Shown one piece after another: positions 34,330-46,200 of a stretch of 64,000 nucleotides of DNA. The notes beneath the pieces were generated by a model. The model saw only the letters and a program-made list of their open reading frames with translations, was not told where the DNA came from and made no database searches. Location: positions 7,188,655 through 7,252,654 of the forward strand of contig NC_086365.1 in NCBI RefSeq assembly GCF_036324505.1, in the 5' to 3' direction. This DNA comes from Eleginops maclovinus. Taxonomy: Eukaryota; Chordata; Actinopteri; Perciformes; Eleginopidae. Both the position numbers and the translations under genes were made by a program. Each line of letters begins with the position of its first letter. Position 1 is the stretch's first letter.

Positions 34330-37300
34330 AAATATATACAGGGTACCATGACAATGCTCATAGAGAAACCTGCAGAGATATATCAACCTGATCTGGGTCT
34401 TTACAAAACTTTATAGAAAAATTTCAGTTCATTGTTTAGCTGCCCCAACTACTTACATTTCAATTAAAGAAGACTCCATAATAATGAGTCTTTTTCCAAC
34501 TCTTGCTCCAAAAATAGATATAATATTATACGTTTTCTACTGCTTCAGGTTTAACATCTCACACCTTCAGTTTTTATACTCAACCAGCTCATTGTCTCCT
34601 CAAATTAAGCGTGGAGACAACACTCTCTTGAGTAAACATAGGAAAATAATCCACATAGCTTTTAAATCTGCCAAATGGCTCTCTCAGACAACAAGTCCCA
34701 TCCTCAGTGGATTCAACTGTTGTGACAATAATCAACAGAAAGCCAGTGTCATTAAATTAAAAGTGACAAATTGATCTAGCCTCACGCAACGCACCTTTGT
34801 GGTTAAACAGGGGAGCAGGGAATAAAGGAATACTGAAAAACAAACAAGAGCAATCATCTCAGTGTAGCCATGAGAGTCTACACTCTCTTTAAAGACACAC
34901 ACTTTTATTCTGCTTTTCTTTTCCACATCGGCGTGCTTCACGCTAACAGGGGACTTGCTGTCAAGTTGTGCTGATGCATTCAGATTTCTGGTCATGTTGG
35001 CTGTATCCAAAACAAGTAAGTCAGCTGGCTGTTTTTGTTTGTGACTGCTTGAAGCCACCCATGTTCCTGCTTTTGAATGTTAATGATTCAATAATTTGTC
35101 TCTGGCAGGCTCCCTTAATGTCAGCTAACGTAACAGGCCGGGTTCTTAAAGCTTGTCTGTCGCCACAAGGAACAATCAGGAGCTGCCTTCACTGAAACAT
35201 CACGACAGTGGATATGACGGACAGCTTTCTTTTTAATTAGATGTTAGTTTCTTCCAAAAACAACATGCTGCTGGTCCAAAACGCTACTTAAAAGGACAGT
35301 GCAGTAAAAAAAAAAGTATTGGATACTGAGGCATTTCATTGCCGGATGCTGTCGATAAAGGTTAATAAGAAGATAAGGAGAGACACCGCTCAGCTGGCTT
35401 TTCACCCTCTTTTGTAAGTACAAGACAATAAACAATATGTGCTCACAGTCAGAGATAAGGACACTTTCACACTGCCGTCTTGGTGTACAACTTTCCTGAC
35501 ATTTACCATGACATTTCACATTGTCTGTCCTCTCACTTTGTCAACAGAAAAACAATGCTGAGAAATAGGGTTATAACCTTTCTTTTTTACAATTGTACTC
35601 ACAAACTGCACATATGCTTCCACAAGCAGCATTACGGGAGAAAAACATGTTTATTGCGTCCTTGGAGCCACATCGCAATTTCAATTCCATGATATCTACA
35701 TGCATGGATTTAAAACAACCAAATAGTGCTGCCAAAGCTTAAGAAAGAGACATTGATACACATTTACAGAAAATGAATGTTAAAAGTGTTGAAGCAAGAG
35801 AGCAAAAGTGAAGTAAAATTGTCAGATAAACACTAAATAATCATTCCATCACAAAGGGAGGACTGATGTTTTTTTCCGCTGTGAACATCTGTACAAGATA
35901 AAGTAGTCTCCTGGGGACTAATTATTGAATAAATTGGCCAAAAACGTTTATCTAATCAGCCATCTGCAAATGGAAGGACAAAAGGTTTCAACGTGTCGCT
36001 GGAACACAGATTCAGAGAGGGTTTAGAGAAGTGATAATCCCAGAGACGTGAAGAACGGCAAAACGTTTCAATCAATTAGAATTCCAAATTGAATGATTAA
36101 CCTACAACAACCTCTGCTAAAAGCCAGCGAAATCACTAAGGGATTGCCTCGTATTTGATTAATGCAGAAACACAAATATTATTATTAACTGCCACAACTA
36201 ATAGAGACACATTCTCCCGATACTGGTGCAAAAATAAATGGGTCTAATAAAATGTTGGCATTGTGTGAAAAAAACCACAACACATTTTGTAATTGTACAA
36301 TTTCCTGATGTATGAAGACTTGTCACCATAACATGTTACTACAATCTATCTTAACTTTACTTGTTTTGACCACACAATACAGACATGATTATAATGTAAA
36401 TCATTCCTGATGATAATTGCTCATTCACATTGTTAAGAGTCATATTTGGTGCTCTTAAGGTTCTGTTCCTTCTTTGTGTTTGGCAGAACTACCAACGGGT
36501 CGGTGCGGCAGTGTGGGCAGCAGTGATTACTTTTGTGTTTGCAAGTTAGCATTGGCATAATCACGCGCTAACCTTTCATCATCCCGCACTCCCACTTTCA
36601 GCGTCCCAATACGTAACCTGTAACTGCCAATAAAATGCATTGTAAAGTGGAGATGCTTTTCCAGCAGGACTCCAACATCCTATCAGCCTTTTATTTCTAT
36701 CCACAATGAATCTCTGGAAATAAACAAAGGACATAAACTCAGACACGAAGCCAATCCCACAGACAATTTACCGACAATATATTTCAAGTGGTGTTGTCTA
36801 GGAGACAGACTCTCCTCAATTCACATCTCTAATGTCAGGAGATTCGAGGCTGGGAATTAACTGTCATGGGAAATGAAATACTCTTTGGGAAAGAGATGCA
36901 CCAATTGTGCTGAATGCACAAAAGACCATGTTTTTGCATAATTTCTCGTGGATATGGACTTATCTGTGGCTGCAAAATGCCACAGGTGGCTCCCAATCAG
37001 ATGTTGTAAATGTCCATCTGTGTCCCAAAGAACACCTTCCAATGAAATAATTACATTATAGTCCACACAACACACAGTGCCAAACTGGTGTCTGTAAGCA
37101 CATGTGGTGCCTATCAACTCCATAATATTTAATTGAAATCTGTAAAGCAGATGATTATTTTGCCCTTCTGTTGGTTGATTCCCAATTTGGGAGGTCTGCC
37201 AAACTGATTTCTGGTTTTGGCCTTGTGGTGATAAGTGATACATTCCTCTAATGGGAGAGTGGGATTTATATCTTCACCATTAAGGATGTTATGAAATACG

Positions 37301-38610
37301 CAGTTGATGTGCTGAATCATTCTAGAAGTTGCCAAAAAGAAAAAAATCCCATGAAGACAAAAAAAGAATAGCTTATAATAATGCAAGTTGATTTGGATGG
37401 GCTGCGGGTCAAACAAAACAAGTGACTTGATGATCTCACTTTGGACTCTGAAACATTGTGACACTGACATTTTAAAAACCCAATTATCATTATTCTAGTG
37501 ATGAAGAAGTAATGGAATTGTTTCCATTCTGTTTCATAGTATCATTAAAGTCCACAACGACCATGAAAGATTGCATTAAATTGCAGTCTATCCTATCAAA
37601 GGGATGTCAAGATATTTCATAAATAGCAAAATGGTGGTGAAAGATCAACATATCAGAGGAATCAAATTAGGATTCAACCTGTGGGGAATTTGATTATCAA
37701 TGCAACATGTGTGGCGAGCCATCTCATATACGTCAAGATATCCCAGTGGATCAGTTCATACTTTGACCTGGTGGTGGAGCTGAGGAAAACTAAGGTGATG
37801 AGGATTCATCCTCTGGGCACCATGAAGGTGTGTGCACAATTTCATCCAAGGGCTGATGAGATATTTGACTTGCAAATGTCTACCTCATCGTGGAAAAAAG
37901 TGAGGGGATCAGCAAAGTCATTAAGATATTGCCATGCTTGTTCGGTAGCTCAGAAATAGAGGTTTCTTCTTCACACCTCGACATGTAGTATCCGGGAATC
38001 CATACACAGAGCTACCATTTCTCAAGCTTAATGCAGTGTATCAATCTGGTCATGCAAAATGAGTTCACAGGAGGTGGACATCAAGCTGCAGAAAGACACT
38101 CCTGACCCACACATGCTTTGACATTCATTTAAAATGTTGAATATACAAATGTGCTACATGCATGGTAATGCTTTGAGTGAATATCCATTTTATCCATTAT
38201 ACAGGTTTAAAAGTCTGATATTTCCCATCACGAAAGCTTTATTTATTGCAAGGATGAGGACACATTTGTGTACATTTGTGAAAAGGCACAGAAACCACTC
38301 AAACCTGTAATATTTCTAATTGTGTGGCTGCTCTTAATGATCCTCTGGCTCTCCCCTGCTCCTGTTCTATTCCTTTTGGTGAAATCCTTCCGTCAGGACA
38401 TGCATTGATGATGTAACCATGTTTGTGTTCGTCAATCTTTCACAGCAGCTGTTACCTTTTTTTCTTCTTTCTTCCTTATGCCAACAAAATTTCCAGTTTC
38501 CCTTGGCTACGGTTCTTTGCCCTCAATTGGTACACAGTGTACGATAAATGAAAAGTACCTAGTGAAAAAGACTGTGCTCCTGCAGTGGAGGTAAAGAAGT
38601 TAAATCATAT
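34330..38610. other. Gene-free interval
   Basis: Open frames at 36857-37243 (-), 37129-37470 (-) and 37681-37959 (+) are the longest, but I recognise no domain in them. The + strand stretch 37740-38100 has somewhat protein-like wording and might be an old retroelement remnant; this is not supported well enough to call. Confidence 0.35.
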
Positions 38611-38626
38611 GTAAGCACATTTGCCA

Positions 38627-38950
38627 GCAGTGGCTCAGTCAGTAGGGGCTTGGACTGGGAATCGTAGGGTCGCCGGTTCAAGTCCCCAAACAGACTTGAA
38701 ATATGGAAGGTGGACTGCTACTTGGAGAGGTCCAAGTTCACCTCCTGGGCCCTGCTGTGGTGCCTTTGAGCAAGGCACCGGACACCTCCAATCCCCCCTC
38801 CCCATTGCTCCCCGGGTGCTGCACAATAGCTGCCCACTGCTCCTAGTACTAGGATGGGTTAAATGCAGAGGACCAATTTCACTGTGTGTGCTCTGCTGAG
38901 TGCATGTATGTGACTAATAAAGAGGGTTTCATCCTCCGATTCTTCTTCTT
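38627..38950 (+). repeat. tRNA-derived SINE, copy 2
   Basis: The copy starts GCAGTGGCTCAGTCAGTAGG, with box B GGTTCAAGTCC near 38677. The core GAGCAAGGCACCGGACACC lies near 38768, and the tail AATAAAGAGGGTTTCATCC is followed by TTC repeats near 38941. It matches the 3750-4060 copy closely, and both lie on the + strand. It sits about 1.2 kb upstream of syt10 exon 1. Confidence 0.85.
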
Positions 38951-39829
38951 CAATATGCGTTTAAAGTTATAAAAAGACCTCGATTTTATAAGGTTATCAC
39001 AATCCCAGCCAATCCCTCCATTACTTTTAAAGTTTAAACTAAATCAACATTAACATTGAAGACAAGTATTGGTGAACATATGCATGCATCGGTTTTAAAT
39101 ATGAATTACAAAAAACATTACGTATGCAACTGTGCAAGAGAAGAGCTTTTTGGATCACATTAAGCTGTGAGCAATCTCACACTAAGACTCAAGAGTGCCA
39201 AGGATAATAATTGCTTTAAAACATTAATTAAATCAACTAAATAACTGGTAGAATAATTAATTGTAACAGCTTGCAACATCCGTTTAAAGAATGTAGTTAT
39301 ACTGGGAAAACTCATTGGCTCTCAGACCTGATTGATTATTATTAAATTACAATAAGAAAAGTGATCATTGAATCTAAAAAGTTTACATTTAAAAAGATTA
39401 CACTGTACAACACCTTAATCTGAATGTTAATGAATAAGTAAAGTTATCAAACACATGCATACTCCACCAGTGATTATAAATATAGTTATGCCAAAAAAGG
39501 GTGAAAAAATTGAATGCATACACAGTCTTTAAAGCAATACATAACTTGCTCATTGCTTTTTAATTGGCAACTGTCAAGACCACACGAGCCAACAACATGA
39601 ATAATATTTGTGGGGATCATTTAGGGTTATTTGTAAATGAAAAAAAGATTTAAAAGATTTACAAGAAAAATACTGGATTAGATCCCTTCAGAGGTTTTAT
39701 TGTGCACATGTTAGTCTCTGCAAACACTCAGTGCCACACACACCTATATTTCATTCATGTTTTCCGTTTAATATCATCTGGTCACTCTCCAGGAACACAG
39801 GACTCACTCGCTAACTCGAAACTCGAGTA

Positions 39830-40074
39830 CTAACTAGAAAAAGTAATCCCGTTACTCCCACCACACCAACGGCACCACAGCGAGCTGATGCGCGTCGCTA
39901 TTGGACGCAGCAGCAGGTTGGACTCCAGCTCCTCGCCGCCTGTTACTCAAACGCAGGCAGCACATGTGGCCAGTCGCTCATACATGCGCGCTGGATATGG
40001 ATAAGGACGCCGCGCGCCTCCCTGCTGTCTCCCGCGGACGGGCTGCACTTTGCGGCGCGTAAAAAGGTGCCCAA
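39830..40074 (+). promoter_or_regulatory. syt10 promoter / CpG-rich 5' region
   Basis: GC content and CpG density rise sharply here against AT-rich flanks (GATGCGCGTCGC near 39888, GACGCCGCGCGCC near 40006, CTGCACTTTGCGGCGCG near 40043). An inverted CCAAT box, ATTGG, lies at 39900-39904. No clear TATA box is visible. CpG-rich, TATA-less promoters are usual for neuronal synaptotagmin genes. The transcription start cannot be fixed from sequence. Confidence 0.6.
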
Positions 40075-40128
40075 ATGAATCACCCCCCTTCCGGCTCCTC
40101 CGGCGTGCAATGGCTTAACAAAAGAGAC

Positions 40129-40261
40129 ATGAGTTTCCGGACGGAGGACAGCATCACCTTGTGCAAAAGGGCGCTACAAATCATCACGGAACTCTGTCTC
40201 GCGGGACAGGTAGACCGGGAAAAATGCTCGGATATATTTCCCCTGGAGAGCAACATACCAG
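40129..40261 (+). CDS. syt10: syt10 exon 1 (N-terminal luminal region)
   Basis: Encodes residues 1-44, from [16 protein letters not shown] to SNIP, plus one base of D45. The donor is G|GTAAAG at 40262. Three cysteines (C12, C23, C33) lie ahead of the membrane segment. The start at 40129 matches the human SYT10 start (MSF...) and has a G at -3. The upstream ATG at 40075 has A at -3 and is also open, so the true start is not certain. Confidence 0.9.
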
Positions 40262-43200
40262 GTAAAGGAAACGCAGGTAAATACAATAAAATCGTTTTTC
40301 TTTCCCCAATACCCTCAACTAAGCACTTACTGTTGGTTCCTTCTAAAAGATTGTCGCAGCTCGAGTCAGAACAATATCTCAAACATTAGGTTTCACTTGT
40401 TTAAACTTTATCACACGATTTAGTTGTGTGTATTGTATCGTGTTGCCAATTGTTTCTCCACCTGTTACGCACCTTGCTGCAGCTCAGTCCAGACTGCTGA
40501 GAAAGCAACAGGTGGAAAATAGACAGAGGGGTCTATGCAATCCTCTGTCTTGCTCCCGTCTTTCTTTCAAGCTTTCACTTTGCAATCTGGGAATTAACTC
40601 AATGGCAGTTTGGTTAAGGCTGCATGTATAGGCTGCACACTTCGCATTTTCATATAAATCTGAACAGGAAAGGTCAGGAGCTGATGGGAGATTTTTCTCC
40701 ACTATGCTCCCTGAACATGTGATTCTCTTGATGCTGTGGCTCCTTAAGGCTTTACATGACTTTATATTGTCCTGCTTTATCAAACAGGTGCACATGCTGC
40801 CCCCTCTTTCTTACAGCTGGCTTTCTCTCCTTTTTTCTCTTTCTCCCTTGCATGTTTGTCCGTCATATTTTGTCCCTTGCTTGCTTCTCCTTTCCTGTTT
40901 ACGTGTCTCTGTCATCCTCTATGGGTCCCTCCCTGGTTACATGTAGACATCTCTATTAGTCTCCTTGCTGTGGTCGTGGGTTTCTGTGGCCTCGCCCTGT
41001 TGGTAGTCTCTCTCTTTGTCTTTTGGAAGCTGTGCTGGCCCATTTGGAGGAGCAAGGCTCTGTCAGCTCACGCCGAAAATGGCCTCCATGTGGGTTTCCC
41101 CGAGGCGCCTCCACCGAACTCCCCACCGCCCAGCGAGTGCAAGGCGCCGGAGGTGGAGAAGAAGTTCCCGCTGGAGAAGGTGAAGGTGAATGGACGGAGC
41201 ACGGTCAAGCTCCTGGAGGCAGCCATGAAGATCAGCCAGACGTCTCCGGACATCCCCGCCGAGGTGCAGACCGCCCTGAGGGAGAAGCTCAGCAAGCAGG
41301 CAAAGATCCAGAGGCAGACCACCGAGCCAACCTCGTCCTCCAGGTACTTTATATGAACCCATCCCGTGATTCATACATGTTCCCACCACTTTCTAACCGT
41401 ATAACTTCAGACAAATTTGAACATGTACAAACTTGAGAACAGATCTGTCACACTTGGTGTATTTTTGGGGGCCCAAGAATATGTGAAACATTTAAGTGCA
41501 GGCACTGAACAGGAACTAACAAATTATTGTCAAAGTTTTTTCACATTCTCATACGCTGTTGTGTGGGGTTTGCGACATGAAAGAGCTTAACCCGGTGTTC
41601 AGGCATCTTAAGGTGTAGCGAACAAATAGAAGGCCTGCATTTTTAACTAAAAGTATCCCTACCACAGTGACATCAATTCATGAAGCCCCTGGTATTGACA
41701 TTTTGCAAACTCCTTGTATCTAATATACAAATACTGTGCATTTCTTAACTTGCATGGTTTACTTCCCCAAGCCCTGCAACAATACTGATACACAATGCAA
41801 AAGGCTGCCATGACTGACTGGACAGTGCAGCCAATGTCCTTGAGGTGCTTTGTGTCATGTAGAGCAGCAGCGGCACACAAATGACCTTGAAACACTGGCA
41901 CATGTTGAATCCTGTGTAGCGCTGTGTGACCAGCAGATAAAAACCTCCCACAGGCTCATCAGCCAGACTCTGTGGTCTATCTTCTTGCTTTATTTCAAAC
42001 CCTATAATCTCGTTAAACGTGTGTGAGTCAAGCTGATGTGGTCGAGGCAGGAAGCAACCACAGTAATTAAACAGGCAGCTCTTGCTCGTCTTTGTTTTCC
42101 AGCACTGTGTTTAAACTCTAACGTCCATAATTAGCACTGCTGTGGGGCGAGCTGTCATGGAGGAAGGTCGGTTTCTGGTGAGAAGCACGGGGCAGCTGCA
42201 CTCAGTTTCTCAGAGGACGTCATTGTTCACAATTGCTTTGGCTTGTCATAAAAGTTGGGATTTAATTAAACATTTAATAGCTGTGAGACCTGAGAGCTAG
42301 GGCTTCATGAGTTTTACACCCACCAGGGCTGCAGAAAGCCCAGGGTAAAGATTGCAACACCTACAGTCTTAATTCATCAAGGTTAATCCTGATTAACACT
42401 TTTTATTTCCTTTTAATGACAAAGTTCCCTACGGATGCTCTTAGCTGAAGTCAAACTACTGGTTTCAGGCCAAGCTTAGCTTAAGAGAAAGGCCTTCAAG
42501 CTATGATCTTGAACAATATAGTCCTGATGTTTCCAGCAATTTCACGTTTTACGCAATGGGTTTTTAAAGAAACATTATTAAGTACCGACAGGTTGAAATG
42601 AACAAGGTCTTTCCAAATGTGCATTTGATGCCGATGATTGGGCAGCAACAAATGATTATTTTTAAAGATATTATAAGAATCGGTTTATGTTGCCGATATG
42701 CTCACGTTTCTGTGTGAAACATGAACCAGCAAATTTGGCATTAGATTTTGAATAAGACTTAGTTAGATTTTATCATCCTTTCCCCTCCTCTGTTTCCATA
42801 ACCCACTGATTAAAAACACACCCGATTGTCTCTTCAATTTATCAACCATATACTTTTGAACTCAGTTCACCTCGAACATCATCGTGTTCATGATTGCATT
42901 ATTGAAAACTGAAACAGAAAACACTTAAGGGGTGTATCTCGTGTCAGTAGTTGACTTGAGCGCATGTTATGGTTTTAAAAGGATTCAACAACACACTCCT
43001 AGACTGTCTAGTTAGTATTTAGTGTGTCTAGTTTGTATTTCAAGCAGTTTTTTCCCCTTGAGGTTTTTCTATTGACTGTAGGACAAAATGTTTCCTTCTG
43101 TGTTGGTGACAATACTATGATTGGAGTAAGTATTCAATTTCCAGCTGTGCTTCTGGTGCCATACCATTTGTGCCACGGCTGTCAGATTGCTGCCATTGTC

Positions 43201-46200
43201 TTCCTGTCATTAAGGAGGAGTGTCAGTTGCTAGGTGACAAGATTGGCGAGTCAAACACAGCCTTGTTTTTTTTGTTTTTTTCAGCATTCAGGTAATTTGT
43301 ATAAGAGCCCAAATGTAAATGCTTGACATGTTTTTCAAATTATTTTCCAAAACAAAGAGGAAGAAAATCTTTCCACGAGAAAGGAGTATGTCAGTTATGA
43401 TGGCGTGATTTTAGGGAAATTCAGCCACTTCAGAAGGCAATACTCAACAATATAAAAGGAGCGTTGGGCTTCAAAGGCAATTTTCGCAGCGGATTTACAA
43501 CCTTCACAGCAGTCACACACATTTTCCATTAGCTTACTATGGGAAAGAGGCATCCTTATATCAGCGGTAGATCAACTTTCCAGTAGAACCGGAACCCACA
43601 TTAAATGCTGTTTCTATATTTCCCTTTGTTTATCCATAGACAATATGTTTGGATCGTATGATTGGAAAGGTTAGTATTTAAAGCTATTGCCAACAGGCTC
43701 AGCTTCAGCTACATTTTCATGCCTCTCTCTTAACACCAACAAGATCAACCATTTTTCGAGCTCTTCAAGAAGATATGTTCACACGGGTCTTGAGCGGAAC
43801 ACAATTATGCATGAGGTTTGTCAGATGGGGTTCTTACTGACAAACCATTAGCACCCATCATAACAAAGTCACTCATGCAACACTGTCACTTCAGACATTT
43901 ACCAGATGCCCTTTACCCTTTTCAACAGGCACAATTCATTCCGGCGCCACCTGCCTCGTCAGATGAATGTCACCAGTGTCGACTTCAGCATGGATAAAGT
44001 GCCTCTTCGCCAGTCCTCTACTGTGAGCATTGGAAGAATAAAACCGGAACTCTACAAGCAGAAATCGGTGGACTCAGAGGATGGGGCCAAAGAGCCTGTT
44101 GAGACGTGCGGAAAGCTCAGCTTCTCGCTGCGTTATGACTACGAGGAGCAGGCGTTGGTGGTGACAATCCTCAAGGCTTTGGAGCTGCCTGCCAAGGACT
44201 TCACAGGCACGTCCGACCCCTACGTGAAGATCTACCTTCTACCAGAGAGGAAGAAGAAGTTTCAGACGCGCGTCCATCGCAAGAACCTGAACCCTACTTT
44301 TGACGAGAGCTTCTGTTTCCCTGTGTCTTATGATGAGATCTGTAACCGCAAGCTGCACTTCAGTGTCTACGACTTTGACCGCTTCACCAGCCACGATATG
44401 ATTGGCGAGGTGGTGGTGGACAACCTCTTTGAACTCTCTGATCTTTCCAGGGAGGCTGTAGTGTGGAAGGATATTCATGCAGCAACTACGGTGAGTTGGG
44501 GTTCACACCAACACACTGCCAAATCCTGACATATGGCCACAATTTTTGCTATTTACGGAATATTTCACCAGATTTCTTTTGCTATCACTGTGTAAATGGA
44601 AACTTATATTGTCCTTTCAAAGGTCTTAATATGAAGTATTGCGCTGATTCACTTCTGATAGCCCAAATTCATCAACAACGCTCGACAAAAATGGCAGGTG
44701 GAACACATTGGCTGATGAAATGCATTTCCCAGAGCATGAATTATGCAAACACCCACACATTTTGCAACTGCTGGGTATTCCACGCATACAAATATAGCAA
44801 CAGGGAGTAAAATTATCCAATTACAAGACGCATGAACTGCAGCATAATTCTCTCAAGCTTAAAACTATTTACATAAACAAGGGTATTGCATTCTGTAGAT
44901 AGCATCCTCTCATGGGAGGGGTAATTTAGCCCAGAATAAATTTCTCTCCCACATCCACTCTTATCACTGTTTACTCAAGAGCCTTGGGTTAGTTTAAGAA
45001 AATTTACATTGTCATGAGCCACTGTCAGGTTCATAATAGCTTCTGTATACAATGTTGAAAGCAAGTTTATATACATTATATATTCTATAGTTGAAGCATC
45101 CATTGTCCTCATCTTGCTTTGTATTTTAGTTATGGAATTGCTAGCTTACCCGCAGGTTTTTTATTGATATAAAAAGGTAGATGAATGGCAGTGTTAGTAG
45201 TGGGCAACAGATGTATTCCTTGAGTTAAGAGTTAAGTAAAATTTGGCAATAACATGTTTTTATTTGTGTGCTAAATCCAAAGAAGAACAATTCTAGGTCC
45301 AAACCATTTCGAGGTCACAAATGTCTGTCTGTTTAGATCAAAGTGGTGAGTTCTCTTACATTGCCTCCCTGAGAGACAGCTGTGGCTATAGCTCATTTCA
45401 ACCATTAGAAACTAGCGACCAGAAACTGCAAAGAACAAGATAAATATCACAGTAGCCTGTCATGCTGTTAAATGTTAAGTCCCAGCTATCAAAATGATTC
45501 CTCCCCATTTGCTGATAATTTCACAAAAGGTGATCATAGCCTTAACGCATTTCTTTTTGTTTTGACCTCCAGGAGAGTGTTGACCTGGGTGAGATCATGT
45601 ACTCGCTGTGCTACCTCCCCACAGCAGGCAGAATGACCCTAACTGTCATCAAATGCAGAAACCTCAAAGCCATGGACATCACAGGCTCTTCAGGTAATCC
45701 CCAAAAGCAAATTAGACAGGCCTCACATCAAAAGAACTAAAAGAAATCTAACTTTCTTTCACTTAGAAACGATAATATGGAAGAGAAGGGAAGCATTTTA
45801 TTAGCAAAAGTATTGTAATCTGTCAGTTAATGCTGTACTTGTAACTGTTGAAGGTTTCATTGCTGTTGAGCTGATGTAAAAGACCAGGTGCATGGAACAT
45901 TCAGCATTACTTGTTTTTGATGTGATCATCACATGACAGTAAACATGTCTCCCAGACCCTTATGTGAAGGTCTACTTGATATGTGATGGACGAAGGTTAA
46001 AAAAGCGAAAAACAACCACCAAGAAGAGCACGCTCAATCCGGTCTACAACGAGGCCATCATCTTCGACATTCCCCCGGAGAACGTGGAACAAGTCAGTCT
46101 GTCTATCATGGTGATGGATTATGATCGGTGAGTGGAGCAGTCAGTACATGTTGTAAACACTGTATATATATATATATACACACATACATGCAAATGTGCT

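Noticed and set aside
37681..38100. Somewhat protein-like + strand text, possible retroelement remnant
   Set aside because: I could not match it to any retroelement or host protein motif, so it stays unannotated.
44463..44810. 115-codon open frame overlapping the end of syt10 exon 3
   Set aside because: It is in another frame and runs through the GTGAGT donor into intron 3; no protein similarity.
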